Of a stretch of 64,000 bases of DNA, positions 50,576-59,960 are shown one piece after another. Under the pieces are notes generated by a model, which made no database searches, was not told the origin of the DNA, and saw only the letters and a list, made by a program, of their open reading frames with translations. A program made the position numbers and the translations under genes. The stretch spans positions 1 through 64,000 of the forward strand of contig CAZJXD010000007.1 of the NCBI GenBank assembly GCA_964549945.1, given 5' to 3'. The first letter of the stretch is position 1; every line of letters starts with the position of its first letter. This DNA is from B25-G16 sp964549945. GTDB lineage: Bacteria > Desulfobacterota > DSM-4660 > Desulfatiglandales > B25-G16.

Positions 50576-51217
50576 TTATTTCCTTGCCTCAAGGGATGCC
50601 TTTATCTTCTTTAAGCGAAGGAAGCTCTCCCTCTCTATCTCCTCCATCCTCATCTCTATATGCTTAATCGTCGCCTTCAGCCTGGGAATTACGATATACT
50701 CCAAGGCATTCACCCGCCTCTTGGTCTTCTCTACCTCCTGGGCGATTCTCCTCACGGATTCCTCCACTTCCGCGAGCTTCACGAGTAACGAGAGGGCCTC
50801 CTCGAAACTCCTGGCAGCATCATCGAGCTTCGCGTTGGTACTCAATAGGCCATAGCCCCTCTCGTGAACCCTTCTCACGAGCTCCCCAGCCTCCATAATC
50901 GGAACCGAGACGCCCATTATGTTTTTGGTCATAAGGCTCAGGCTTATGTCCCTTGCGCTTATTGCGCCTATCTGTTCAATGTCGCGGGGACCCAGCAGGA
51001 CTTCGGCCATAAGGAGATCGTGAAAGGCGCCCTTCAAGCGTTCCTCTGCCTGTCTTCTCGCGTCCTTATACTCCCGGATCACCACCATGAACTCGGAGAT
51101 CAGCGCGTCGCGTTTCTCCTTCAGGAGCTTATGCCCTTTATCGGCGAGCTTTACCCTCTTCTTGAGCTTCAGCAGCTCCATCCTGGTGGGCTTTACGTTC
51201 TGCAGTGTCTCCGTCAC
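50576..51217 (-). CDS. atpD: V/A-type ATP synthase subunit D (central stalk)
   Basis: 213 residues, mostly two long helices in antiparallel coiled-coil form. The conserved N-terminus is 'VKPTRMELLKLKKRVKLADK' (residues 7-26) and the C-terminal helix contains 'KTKRRVNALEYIVIPRLKAT'. Subunit D is the rotor axle inside the A3B3 head, with F at its base. It ends the operon, 3 bp after atpB. Confidence 0.95.
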   Translation of the reverse strand: MTETLQNVKPTRMELLKLKKRVKLADKGHKLLKEKRDALISEFMVVIREYKDARRQAEERLKGAFHDLLMAEVLLGPRDIEQIGAISARDISLSLMTKNIMGVSVPIMEAGELVRRVHERGYGLLSTNAKLDDAARSFEEALSLLVKLAEVEESVRRIAQEVEKTKRRVNALEYIVIPRLKATIKHIEMRMEEIERESFLRLKKIKASLEARK

Positions 51218-51220
51218 GCG

Positions 51221-52639
51221 CTAATCCCCTGCCTTCACCGCCGAATCTCCCTTGTAGTATTGCTTCACGTACTTCTCGTCTATCCTCTTAAGCTCGCCCT
51301 CTGGAAGCATGGACAGCAGTTCCCATCCCAGATCGAGCGTCTGTTCAATGGTCCTGTTTTCATCCGCCCCCTGAGTGACAAACCTCTCCTCGAAGATATC
51401 CGCGAACTTCAAATTGAGACGATCCCTCTCGTTTAACGCCTCCTCGCCCACAACCGCCACGAGGCTGCGGACATCCCTTCCTTCTGCATACGCGGAGTAA
51501 CACTGGTCTGATACCCCTAAATGATCCGCCCTCGTTCTGCCCTCCCCGATGCCCTCGTTCATGAGCCTCGAAAGGCTCGGCAGGACATCCACCGGAGGGT
51601 AAATCCCTTTTCTATGCAGCTCACGAGAGAGCACGAACTGCCCCTCGGTGATATATCCGGTAAGGTCCGGCACGGGATGGGTGATATCGTCGTCGGGCAT
51701 GGAGAGTATGGGCATCTGGGTGATAGAGCCCTTCTTGCCTATGATCCTTCCTGCCCTCTCATAATTGGTGGCGAGATCGGTATACATGTATCCCGGGTAT
51801 CCTCTTCTCCCGGGAACCTCTTCTCGTGCCGAGGAGATCTCCCTCAACGCTTCGCAGTAGTTGGTCATATCCGTAAGGATCACCAGCACATGGGTGTCAT
51901 AATTGAAGGCAAGGAACTCCGCTGCTGTGAGCGCCATTCTTGGTGTGATAATCCTCTCGATGGCGGGATCATCTGCGAGGTTGATGAACGAAACGATCCT
52001 TTCCAGGGCCCCGGAGGATTCGAAGCTATTCATGAAGAAGTTTGCCTCCTCATGGGTGATTCCCATGGCCGCGAATATCACGCTGAACGGTTCTTCCGAA
52101 CCCAAGACCGTTGCCTGCCGCGCGATCTGCGCGGCGAGCTCGTTATGCGGTAAGCCCGCGCCGGAAAAGATGGGGAGCTTTTGTCCCCTCACCAGGGTAT
52201 TCATTCCATCGATGGTGGAAACACCGGTCTGGATGAACTCGTTCGGGTAGTCCCTCGCCGTTGGGTTGATAGCGGCGCCGATAATAGGAAGCCGTGCCTC
52301 CGGGATAATCTCTGGGCCCCCGTCGATTGGCCGGCCCAGCCCATCGAAAGACCGTCCGAGCATCTCCTTTGAGACCGAGAGCCTCATGATGTCCCCGGAG
52401 AACCTCACCCTCGTCTGATCCGTGTCGAGCCCCCTTGTCCCCTCGAACACCTGGACAATGGCCAGGTTTTCCTGTGATTCCAATACCTGTCCCATTCTGT
52501 TCTCGCCCTCGGGGGTACGTATATTCACCACCTCGCCATAGGCCACCTCTTCCACCCCTTCGACGATCATGAGGGGGCCCGCGACCTGGGTGACGGACCG
52601 ATATTCCCTCGCTTTGATATCCCGTGCCTTCTCTTTCAT
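51221..52639 (-). CDS. atpB: V/A-type ATP synthase subunit B (non-catalytic)
   Basis: 472 residues. A beta-barrel N-terminus ('SVTQVAGPLMIVEGV'), a nucleotide-fold core without a true P-loop ('PIFSGAGLPHNELAAQIARQ', about residues 156-175), and the conserved 'PGRRGYPGYMYTDLATNYER' and 'ITHPVPDLTGYITEGQ'. B alternates with A in the head and shapes its active sites. It overlaps atpA by 4 bp. Confidence 0.97.
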   Translation of the reverse strand: MKEKARDIKAREYRSVTQVAGPLMIVEGVEEVAYGEVVNIRTPEGENRMGQVLESQENLAIVQVFEGTRGLDTDQTRVRFSGDIMRLSVSKEMLGRSFDGLGRPIDGGPEIIPEARLPIIGAAINPTARDYPNEFIQTGVSTIDGMNTLVRGQKLPIFSGAGLPHNELAAQIARQATVLGSEEPFSVIFAAMGITHEEANFFMNSFESSGALERIVSFINLADDPAIERIITPRMALTAAEFLAFNYDTHVLVILTDMTNYCEALREISSAREEVPGRRGYPGYMYTDLATNYERAGRIIGKKGSITQMPILSMPDDDITHPVPDLTGYITEGQFVLSRELHRKGIYPPVDVLPSLSRLMNEGIGEGRTRADHLGVSDQCYSAYAEGRDVRSLVAVVGEEALNERDRLNLKFADIFEERFVTQGADENRTIEQTLDLGWELLSMLPEGELKRIDEKYVKQYYKGDSAVKAGD

Positions 52640-54405
52640 TTCTGATCCCCCAGTGATTCGAATTCGCCCTCGATAGACTTTATAAGTTGTTCATACCTCT
52701 GTGGAAAATCGGGGTTTGGGGTATACTTCATCCTTGCTATCTCATCCTTAACCTTCATCGCCGCGATCCTGCTCGCCATAATGCCAGAGCTGATCGCCTT
52801 GTTGACCTCCTCATAGAATCGCTTAATGATCCTCAGCATGAGATACTGCTTCTCCTTCGAGCAGTAAGAATCTATCTCGTGGTAAGCGTGTTGCTGGAGG
52901 TAGTCTTCCCTGATCATCCTCGCCACCTCCAACAGCGCCCTGTCCGCCTCAGGCAAGGCATCTTGGCCAACCAGCTGAACGATCTCCTGAAGCTCTGCCT
53001 CCTTCTCCAAAATGGTCATCATATCCCCTCTGAGCGCCTGAAACTCCTTATCCACGTTCTCATCAAACCACGGCCTCACGAAGTCCAGGTAGAGCGAGTA
53101 GCTCGTCAACCAGTTGATTGCCGGGAAATGCCTGCGGTCTGCGAGGTTGGTGTCCAATGCCCAGAAGGAGCTCACTACCCTTAGGGTGTTTTGAGCAACC
53201 GGTTCAGAGAAATCCCCCCCTGGAGGGGACACAGCTCCAATAATCGAAACGGACCCGAACCTCTTTTCCTTGCCCATGGTCACTACCCTGCCCGCCCTTT
53301 CATAGAAGTCGGCAAGCCTCGTGCCCAAATATGCGGGAAACCCCTCCTCGCCTGGCATCTCCTCAAGCCTTCCGGAGATCTCTCTGAGCGCCTCGGCCCA
53401 CCGGGAAGTCGAGTCGGCCATCAGGGCGACGTCATATCCCATATCCCTGTAATACTCGGCAATGGTCACTCCTGTATAGATCGAGGCCTCTCTCGCTGCC
53501 ACCGGCATATTTGAGGTATTGGCGATCAAGGTGGATCGCTCCATCAATTTCTCTCCGGTGTTTGGATCATCGAGCTCCGGGAAGGTGAGCAACACCTCGG
53601 TCATCTCATTGCCCCTCTCCCCACAGCCGACGTATACGACGACCTGTGAGTCAGCCCACTTCGCGAGCTGGTGTTGGCTCACCGTTTTGCCGGTTCCAAA
53701 GCCCCCGGGAATGGCCGCGGTGCCGCCCTTGGCTATCGGGAAAAAGGTGTCGTATATCCTCTGGCCCGTGAGCAAGGGCACCTCGGGGTCGAGCTTCTCC
53801 TTCAGGGGCCTCCCTATTCTTACCGGCCACTTTTGCTTCATCGTCAACTCAATCCTCTCGCCCTCATCTTCGAGAACGGCGATAACCTCATCAACCGAAA
53901 AACTTCCGCTCTTTATCTCTACCGCCTTCCCCCTTTTCCCAGGCGGTACCATCACCTTATGGAGTATCACCTTTGATTCCTGCACCTCCCCTAGGATATC
54001 GCCCTCGACGAGCTCATCGCCTTTCTTTATGGTGGGGGTGAAATCCCATTTCCGATTGGGATCGAGGCCTGGAACGTTTATTCCCCTTGTTATGTAGTCC
54101 CCTGTCTGGTTCCTGATCTCTAACAACGGCCTCTGTATTCCATCATAAAAATTGGTGATGATGCCCGGACCAAGCTCGACCGAAAGGGGGGCACCTGTCC
54201 TCACCACCTCTTCCCCCGGCTTCAGCCCGGTAGTATCCTCGTAGACCTGTATATACGCCAACTCTCCTATGAGCTTTATCGTTTCCCCCATCAGCCCTTC
54301 CTGGCCCACCCTCACCACCTCATACATCTCGCAGCCCCGCATGCCCTTTGCGATGACCAGTGGGCCAGCAATGCTCTGGATCTTCCCTGTGCCTCCCTCT
54401 GCCAT
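52636..54405 (-). CDS. atpA: V/A-type ATP synthase subunit A (catalytic)
   Basis: 589 residues. It has a beta-barrel start, the extra 'non-homologous' insert typical of V/A A-subunits (about residues 115-190, 'MVPPGKRGKAVEIKSGSF'), Walker A 'PGGFGTGKTVSQH' near residue 232, and catalytic/arginine regions in 'YVGCGERGNEMTEVL' and 'ALMADSTSRWAEALREISGR'. It is the ATP-hydrolysing/synthesising subunit of a V/A-ATPase, not an F1 alpha or beta, which is confirmed by the surrounding C, D, E, F, H, I and K genes. Confidence 0.97.
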   Translation of the reverse strand: MAEGGTGKIQSIAGPLVIAKGMRGCEMYEVVRVGQEGLMGETIKLIGELAYIQVYEDTTGLKPGEEVVRTGAPLSVELGPGIITNFYDGIQRPLLEIRNQTGDYITRGINVPGLDPNRKWDFTPTIKKGDELVEGDILGEVQESKVILHKVMVPPGKRGKAVEIKSGSFSVDEVIAVLEDEGERIELTMKQKWPVRIGRPLKEKLDPEVPLLTGQRIYDTFFPIAKGGTAAIPGGFGTGKTVSQHQLAKWADSQVVVYVGCGERGNEMTEVLLTFPELDDPNTGEKLMERSTLIANTSNMPVAAREASIYTGVTIAEYYRDMGYDVALMADSTSRWAEALREISGRLEEMPGEEGFPAYLGTRLADFYERAGRVVTMGKEKRFGSVSIIGAVSPPGGDFSEPVAQNTLRVVSSFWALDTNLADRRHFPAINWLTSYSLYLDFVRPWFDENVDKEFQALRGDMMTILEKEAELQEIVQLVGQDALPEADRALLEVARMIREDYLQQHAYHEIDSYCSKEKQYLMLRIIKRFYEEVNKAISSGIMASRIAAMKVKDEIARMKYTPNPDFPQRYEQLIKSIEGEFESLGDQK

Positions 54406-54415
54406 AATCTCCTCT

Positions 54416-54739
54416 CTATGCTATTTCAAACCCAACGGTTTTCTTGATAAGCGCTCGTATAGGGTCGGGCCTCGTGACCAGGGGCCCTCCGCTATCTGGA
54501 ATCTCAACCAGGATAGGCATTATCCCCTTTTTAAGCCTCGCAGCCTCCTCCAGCTCCTCTCCCAGCTCCTCCGCTACCCTTTCGGTAATCAACATGAGGG
54601 CAACCTCTCCACTGAAGAGCTCCCTCAGCAAGGCCCTTCTATCTCCTCTTCTGACCTCATCGAGCAGAAACGTCCTCCGGATACCCGCCAGTTTGAAACC
54701 ATGAACCGCGTATCTGTCCCCTATCAAGGCAATTTCCAT
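54416..54739 (-). CDS. atpF: V/A-type ATP synthase subunit F
   Basis: 107 residues, a small alpha/beta (CheY-like) domain: 'IALIGDRYAVHGFKLAGIRR' at the start, 'VALMLITERVAEELGEELEE' in the middle and 'IMPILVEIPDSGG' near the end, matching NtpG/AtpF of A/V-ATPases. It binds the base of D in the central stalk and modulates the rotor. It sits 10 bp before atpA and 2 bp after atpC. The symbol follows the A/V-ATPase scheme, not F-type b. Confidence 0.92.
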   Translation of the reverse strand: MEIALIGDRYAVHGFKLAGIRRTFLLDEVRRGDRRALLRELFSGEVALMLITERVAEELGEELEEAARLKKGIMPILVEIPDSGGPLVTRPDPIRALIKKTVGFEIA

Positions 54740-54741
54740 GG

Positions 54742-55779
54742 CTACCTCGTCACCGTCTCCCTTATATCCTCCCTGTCAAGATCGACTTCGGTGCTTCTCA
54801 CTACGGCCATGAGGCCATTGACCTCCGCCTCCTTGGATACGATAAACCCGATGAGAGGCCCGGGCCCGAAAGGCTTCTTCTTCCTGATATCCTCTGCCTT
54901 CTTTGACAGGAGGTTGTCGAGGGCTGCTTCAAATGAAAAGACCGACTCAGTCCTCTCGTATTCCGGCTGAGCGCTCAACAGAGGCTCATAATAGATGGTG
55001 CCCTCCAGGAGCGAGATGAGGCCCGATAGTTCCTCCTCATCAAAGGCAGTGGTTATCTCGTGCGTGAGCGCGAACTCGGGGACCAAAAAGGGGCTCACCT
55101 CATCCAGGGAGAGGCCGTCCTTCTTCGCCCTTAGGATCATCTTGAGGTTATGGACCTGCGCGCATACCTCGATGAAGTCCCTGAATTCCCTCATGCCCTT
55201 CATCTTCAAGGCCTTTGCCAAGAGGTCTTCCCAGAAGATCTTGTCTAACAAGGCCTCCAGGTGAAACAGGTTGTGCGTCGCGTGATAGTTGGCGAGCCCC
55301 TCGCTGAGCCCTTGATAGGGGGTTCTCGTCAAGAGCGCGGCGAAGCCGTCCACTCCCTCCGCGTCGATGAGACCCTTCAGGAACACGAAGTCCAGCTCGC
55401 CCCCCTCAACCAGGGATTCCACGATCTCCTCCTTTCTCGCCTCCCCGTGGATTCCCCGCATGATCGTTCTCAGGTTCATCACATCCCATCTTCCCAAGAG
55501 GTATTGCCTTATCGGCCATGCGCCCTTGGGCATGATAGTTGAGAGTTCTTTCGCCAAGGCGGAGAATTCCTCCAGGATAGCCCTTTCTAGCTCCCTGGCC
55601 TCGTGCGCCGCCCCCTCCGAGAGGTAGGGAAAATAGTCCGTTCCCTCCAACAGGGAGGCTACCTCTGCTGGAGAGGTACAACCCCATAGATCATCCCATC
55701 TCATCGGAGAGATGAACTTCCCCTCCTTTGCCATGACCTTCGCGTTTACGTAAAGATATGAGAGGACATCCCTGATCAC
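54742..55779 (-). CDS. atpC: V/A-type ATP synthase subunit C (rotor cap, d-subunit type)
   Basis: 345 residues, all-helical, with the internal three-fold repeat of the ac39/AtpC family. 'RDVLSYLYVNAKVMAKEGKF' is the usual first helix and 'LLGRWDVMNLRTIMRGI' with 'VHNLKMILRAKKDG' are repeat landmarks. It links the central stalk to the proteolipid ring. It overlaps the atpE stop by 4 bp. Confidence 0.93.
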   Translation of the reverse strand: MIRDVLSYLYVNAKVMAKEGKFISPMRWDDLWGCTSPAEVASLLEGTDYFPYLSEGAAHEARELERAILEEFSALAKELSTIMPKGAWPIRQYLLGRWDVMNLRTIMRGIHGEARKEEIVESLVEGGELDFVFLKGLIDAEGVDGFAALLTRTPYQGLSEGLANYHATHNLFHLEALLDKIFWEDLLAKALKMKGMREFRDFIEVCAQVHNLKMILRAKKDGLSLDEVSPFLVPEFALTHEITTAFDEEELSGLISLLEGTIYYEPLLSAQPEYERTESVFSFEAALDNLLSKKAEDIRKKKPFGPGPLIGFIVSKEAEVNGLMAVVRSTEVDLDREDIRETVTR

Positions 55780-56426
55780 AGTTTATCCCCAAACAGCAGC
55801 TTGGCAACATCGACCCTTATACCCTCCCTCAGGCGGTTCAATTTTGCCTCGATGGTGTTGTCAACCTCAACCTGCCTTTCCAGGTCCCTCACTATGACGC
55901 CTCCGAGACATGGAATTGCCGCCTTCGCAAGGGACAGGGAGATATCCCTTCCCGTCATCTTTTTCACAAAGCTATGGAGTTCCCCTGTCATCTTCTGGTC
56001 GAATCTGCCGCTGTCCCGTTTGTTAAAGGCGAGCTCCACCTTGTCTCCGACCACGATCTCACAGGCACCGGCCACGAGGTTGAATATGATATCCTTGTAC
56101 ACGAGTTTATCCTTCTTCCCCTTTTCAGCCAATTCCTCCAAGAACTTGGTGGCGCCCTTAAAAGAGACGGAAATCGCCTCTTCTTGCGCATCCATCTTCT
56201 TTCGTCTCACCTCTAGTTTCGTCTCGGCGATTATCCTTTGGCCTTCGAGGGCGGCAATCCTCTTTCCCCGTGAAAGAACCCTTTGCTCCTCTGCCTCCGC
56301 CTTTTGCTGGGCAGCCTCCTTGATGCTCTCGGCCTCTGCCTGGGCCTTTTGAAGTGTCTCCGATATCTCCCTTTCCGCACCGGCCTCGATGTAGGATATT
56401 ATCCTGTCAACGCCTTTATCCGACAT
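55776..56426 (-). CDS. atpE: V/A-type ATP synthase subunit E (peripheral stalk)
   Basis: 216 residues: a long N-terminal helix rich in Ala/Glu/Lys ('AEREISETLQKAQAEAESIK') and a C-terminal alpha/beta head that grips the top of A/B ('AIPCLGGVIVRDLERQVEVD', about residues 167-186). This is standard AtpE layout. It forms the EG-type stator stalk with subunit H (58927-59238). Gene order K-E-C-F-A-B-D is as in other bacterial V/A operons. Confidence 0.93.
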   Translation of the reverse strand: MSDKGVDRIISYIEAGAEREISETLQKAQAEAESIKEAAQQKAEAEEQRVLSRGKRIAALEGQRIIAETKLEVRRKKMDAQEEAISVSFKGATKFLEELAEKGKKDKLVYKDIIFNLVAGACEIVVGDKVELAFNKRDSGRFDQKMTGELHSFVKKMTGRDISLSLAKAAIPCLGGVIVRDLERQVEVDNTIEAKLNRLREGIRVDVAKLLFGDKL

Positions 56427-56473
56427 ATTTCTCCTCGATTAGGAAGAACGGACGTTATCGGCAACCACTGGGA

Positions 56474-56959
56474 TCAACCACCCATGATCTTTGTTCCCAC
56501 AAAGATCAAAATGGCGACAAGCAGTCCGAAAATAGCAAAGGTCTCCGCCATGACGGCGAGGACCACTGCCTGACCGAAGGTCTCCGCCCTCTTCGCTACG
56601 GCGCCCATGCCGCTCGCAGAAATAGCGCCCTGGGCAACGGCCGTAATACTGCTCAGCCCGATTACAATCCCTCCCCCGAGGGCGGCGTAGCCCATCTCCA
56701 GGGGGACCTCCTTTGCCGCACCGCCGAGCACGCCAACCCCGATAAGGATCAACACGGCCCCCAGGAATCCATAGATCCCCTGGGTCTGGGGGAGGGCTTG
56801 GAGCACCAGCACGGGCCCGAACTTCTTTGGGTCCTCCGATATCACGCCGGCCCCCGCAACACCAGCCAGCCCAACTCCAACCCCTGCGCTAATAGCAGCC
56901 ACGCCCATAGAAATCGCTGCCCCTATGATTGCCAACACTGCTCCCATAGACAGTTCCAT
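56474..56959 (-). CDS. atpK: V/A-type ATP synthase proteolipid subunit K, Na+-type signature
   Basis: 161 residues, two fused helical hairpins (four membrane helices). The ion-binding carboxylate Glu139 is in 'AVMAETFAIFGLL'. Further residues correspond to Na+ ligands of Enterococcus hirae NtpK: Leu56, Thr59 and Gln60 in 'LPQTQG', and Gln110 in 'AVAQGAI'. The hairpin-1 carboxylate is replaced by Gln60, the usual pattern for a 16-kDa-type ring with one site per two hairpins. It forms the rotating c/K ring in the inner membrane. The residues suggest Na+ rather than H+ coupling, an inference from motif. Confidence 0.94.
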   Translation of the reverse strand: MELSMGAVLAIIGAAISMGVAAISAGVGVGLAGVAGAGVISEDPKKFGPVLVLQALPQTQGIYGFLGAVLILIGVGVLGGAAKEVPLEMGYAALGGGIVIGLSSITAVAQGAISASGMGAVAKRAETFGQAVVLAVMAETFAIFGLLVAILIFVGTKIMGG

Positions 56960-56975
56960 AGAAAATACCTCCTTG

Positions 56976-58922
56976 TTATTTGATCTTCGCTACCTCATAG
57001 TTCATCTTAAGGGGGGTGAACTCCGACCCCCCGCTCCGATAAAATTTAGTGAAGAACTCCACATAGTGTAATCGAAGCCCATGGACAAAGCCTCCCATGG
57101 CGTTAATCACGAAGTTGAACAGGTGGCCGATGAAAAAGACGGGAATTGCGACCAGCACCCCGATCGTACCCAGCATGTAGAGCATGCCGGCAAGCACATT
57201 GACGGTCATGGCAATCCCCGTGGTACATAATCCCAAGGCCATGAGCCTCGCATAGGAAAGGATATCGCCCATGAACCCCGTTATCTGAAACATGGCCATT
57301 GCCTTGTGTCCCATCAAGAGCAATGCGAGGGAGAACGCAATGAAGGCGAGGCCCGCTGACTTGTAGCCAAGAAGGTAGAACACAATTCCCGGCTGTGCGA
57401 ATAAAAACCAGAGATTGCCGGTAAGCGCGCTCCACGGCTGTCCCCTCTTGAGGTTGTCCACTACGTTTATCACCACTCCCGTGTTCACGTGAGCTGCACC
57501 AACGGCGAGGGCTATGATGAGAAAGGCCGTCACTTGGGCCATGGGATCGAATACCTGCATCGCCTCCAGAATAGGCAGCTTTAGCCCAAAACTGCCGAAC
57601 CACCCTCCTGAGAGGGCCCCAATGATAATCGTGGCGCCCCCGGCCGCAAAAAGTATGATTCCCCCATCTCGTATCGTCTGATTGTATCTTCCTCCCCCTC
57701 GTATTAACAGGAGGCCCAGGGCAAGGGCAATTACCCCATACAGGGCGTCGGTGAGCATGATCGAGAAAAACAACAGGAACCCGGGAACGAGAAATATAGT
57801 TGGATCAACCCCGTTATAGTCCGGCAGACCGTAGAGCCGCGTCAAGAGCTCAAAGCTCCTGAAGAACTTCGGGTTTCGCAGCTGTACCGGCACATCATCG
57901 CCCTGCTCGGGATCGGATGCCTCTACTACACAAGCTTCATGGGTGACCTCCCGTATCTCCTGGTCGGCTTGTGCGTAACGCCCTTCCGGAATCCATCCCT
58001 CAATGACCACCACGTGCTCCATGGAGGCGAATTTGTTCTGGCTCTCTTCCCTCTGCCTCTCGGCCGAGAGGAACTCCTGGTACTTTTGGAGCTCATCCCT
58101 CCATCTTCCCGCAATACCCACGATCACTGCCTCATGCCTTGATTTCTCATCGGCTAAGGCCTTCAACCGATTATCAACGGACTCCATCGCCTCCCGTGGC
58201 CTTCCGCGCTGGCCCTCCAGCTCAACTCTCTCCCAATTCAAGCGCCGGAGGTTCGCCAACACCAGCGAAGACTGTTCTTTGAGGCAGATTACGAGCGTTA
58301 TCCCTCTGTTATCGGGCAGTTCCGATATCCCGAGGTAGAAGTTGCCATCGGTCACCTCTTCAAGCCGCTCCCTTATGCTATCGATCTCCTCCCTTGACGC
58401 TATCCCCAGCAAGACGGAGAGGAATTCGGACTCTCCGATATCACCCAGATCTACCTCTAAGGGCAACACGAGCTCCAATAACCCCCGTGCCCTCTCCAGA
58501 TCAACAATCTCCTCCTCGATTCTCTCCAACTCCCTCACCGCTCCCTCAGCCTCTCGTTCGATCTTCTCTATGCTCCCGTCAACCACCTCAATAAGTTCGC
58601 TGCCGTAGATCTCCCTTGTCTCGAGCCTCTTCGGCGGCAAGGGGGCGAAGATCCCCTTGATAAAGCCCTGTTTCGGCTCTGGATCATAGCGTTCGAAAAG
58701 ATCCAAAAGCCGATTCACTGCAATATTCTGAGCAGCTATCTTCCGTATAGTGGGGGAAAGGGGGTGAGGCCTCAAGAGATCGCCTAACGCAGGGTCAGCA
58801 ACCTTTTCAGAATAATCGGTCAGATGGACCGTGCCGAGCTCCTGTAATCTCTTGACTACCTCATATCGGTAGTCCTCTAAGGCGAGGATCTGTATCTTTT
58901 TCATCCTGATTGGTCTCAGCAT
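56976..58922 (-). CDS. atpI: V/A-type ATP synthase subunit I (a-subunit type)
   Basis: 648 residues. The N-terminal cytoplasmic half (1-360) has two coiled-coil arms ('EREAEGAVRELERIEEEIVD' and 'ERQREESQNKFASME'). The C-terminal half has seven to eight membrane helices ('LFFSIMLTDALYGVIALALG', 'LSYARLMALGLCTTGIAMTV', 'GGFVHGLRLHYVEFFTKFY'), with the half-channel Arg in the penultimate membrane region. It anchors the stator and carries ions to the K ring. It lies 4 bp after subunit H and 16 bp before atpK. Confidence 0.95.
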   Translation of the reverse strand: MLRPIRMKKIQILALEDYRYEVVKRLQELGTVHLTDYSEKVADPALGDLLRPHPLSPTIRKIAAQNIAVNRLLDLFERYDPEPKQGFIKGIFAPLPPKRLETREIYGSELIEVVDGSIEKIEREAEGAVRELERIEEEIVDLERARGLLELVLPLEVDLGDIGESEFLSVLLGIASREEIDSIRERLEEVTDGNFYLGISELPDNRGITLVICLKEQSSLVLANLRRLNWERVELEGQRGRPREAMESVDNRLKALADEKSRHEAVIVGIAGRWRDELQKYQEFLSAERQREESQNKFASMEHVVVIEGWIPEGRYAQADQEIREVTHEACVVEASDPEQGDDVPVQLRNPKFFRSFELLTRLYGLPDYNGVDPTIFLVPGFLLFFSIMLTDALYGVIALALGLLLIRGGGRYNQTIRDGGIILFAAGGATIIIGALSGGWFGSFGLKLPILEAMQVFDPMAQVTAFLIIALAVGAAHVNTGVVINVVDNLKRGQPWSALTGNLWFLFAQPGIVFYLLGYKSAGLAFIAFSLALLLMGHKAMAMFQITGFMGDILSYARLMALGLCTTGIAMTVNVLAGMLYMLGTIGVLVAIPVFFIGHLFNFVINAMGGFVHGLRLHYVEFFTKFYRSGGSEFTPLKMNYEVAKIK

Positions 58923-58926
58923 GATA

Positions 58927-59238
58927 TCAGCCTAACAGCGTTCGCAATATGAATTCCCTTGCCTTTCCCAAATTCCTTTGGGCATCTTTTCTGAGTTTCT
59001 CGATGTCCTTGTTCCATTCCTCGGTAATATTCCGGCACTCCTCTCGCGCGTCCTTCTCAGCAAACTCCCTCATCTTCTCCGCTTGATCTTGGGCGTTGCC
59101 AATCCTCTCCGCAATGAGCTTTTCCGCCTCGGCCTTGGCATTCTCCACCACGCTACCCGCCTCTTCCCTGGCATTCTCCGACCTCTTCCTCGCCTCGTTC
59201 TCCGCATTCTTTATCTTGTGCAGGGATTCTACGATCAT
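58927..59238 (-). CDS. atpH: V/A-type ATP synthase subunit H (peripheral-stalk G-like)
   Basis: 103 residues, an almost continuous charged helix: 'IKNAENEARKRSENAREEAG', then 'KAEAEKLIAERIGNAQDQAE', ending 'EFILRTLLG'. This is the character of subunit H/G, which pairs with E to make the flexible stator. It is the first gene of the ATPase operon and is 4 bp before atpI. Low-complexity coils give weak homology; context supports the call. Confidence 0.85.
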   Translation of the reverse strand: MIVESLHKIKNAENEARKRSENAREEAGSVVENAKAEAEKLIAERIGNAQDQAEKMREFAEKDAREECRNITEEWNKDIEKLRKDAQRNLGKAREFILRTLLG

Positions 59239-59280
59239 CCTAAACCTCTCTTGCTGGTATGGTCTTTTTTTAGGGGAATA

Positions 59281-59682
59281 CTACTTTAAGATGGAAAGGC
59301 TTTCAGTCTTTTTAGAAGGCAGGGTAATATCGTATTTTATCTCTTCCTCTAAGGCCTGCATCATGCAATTTCCCTCAAAGATGACCCCTTCCTCAATGAC
59401 CAATTTCGGGGTCTGGATATTGCCAAAAAGCTTACCGGGAACATTGATCTCTATCTTGTTTTCCGCAACGATATCGCCGCGAACCTCTCCGCTTATTATC
59501 ATGTCACCAACGCGAACCCTGGACTTGATCACCGCGCTCTCGCCAACGATCAGGGTCCCGCTGGAAAAAATCTCCCCTGAGAACTTCCCGTCTATCCTCA
59601 CGGCGCCGGTGAAGGAAAACTTGCCCTCGAATTCCGTATCCTTCCCTAAAAATGCGTTTATCTCATCCTTGGATTTCCTCAT
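59281..59682 (-). CDS. Bactofilin (polymer-forming cytoskeletal protein)
   Basis: 133 residues from the ATG at 59682, which has GGAGAG at -9 (a second Met seven codons upstream, 59703, has a weaker site). The DUF583/bactofilin beta-helix core runs from about residue 12 to 110: 'INAFLGKDTEFEGKFSFTGA', 'VRIDGKFSGEIFSSGTLIVG', 'RGDIVAENKIEINVPGKLFG'. Short variable tails lie on both sides, as usual. It forms nucleotide-free filaments involved in shape and envelope patterning. It is located between the ATPase operon and rodA-mrdA-mreDC. Confidence 0.9.
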   Translation of the reverse strand: MRKSKDEINAFLGKDTEFEGKFSFTGAVRIDGKFSGEIFSSGTLIVGESAVIKSRVRVGDMIISGEVRGDIVAENKIEINVPGKLFGNIQTPKLVIEEGVIFEGNCMMQALEEEIKYDITLPSKKTESLSILK

Positions 59683-59960
59683 GGATTGCTCTCCACTTTG
59701 CATTTTTTTCTGCGGCTACATACCATAGTCTCATCGTCGATTGCAAGAAAAATTGTCCGGACTTTCAATCAACGGGCATTCGCTATCCAGGAGAGAGGGG
59801 GGATCGATTTGGTCGGAAAGGCCGCTTTTTTTAGTTGGTCTGCTCCACCTGATGCGTACAGGGAAGGTTTAACAGCGGGTCATTGGTTGGACCTCCCGCT
59901 TTCACGAGCGAAGGTGTTCTAAGTTCCCGCGAGAGGGATCGATTATGTGGCCGTAGTCCA

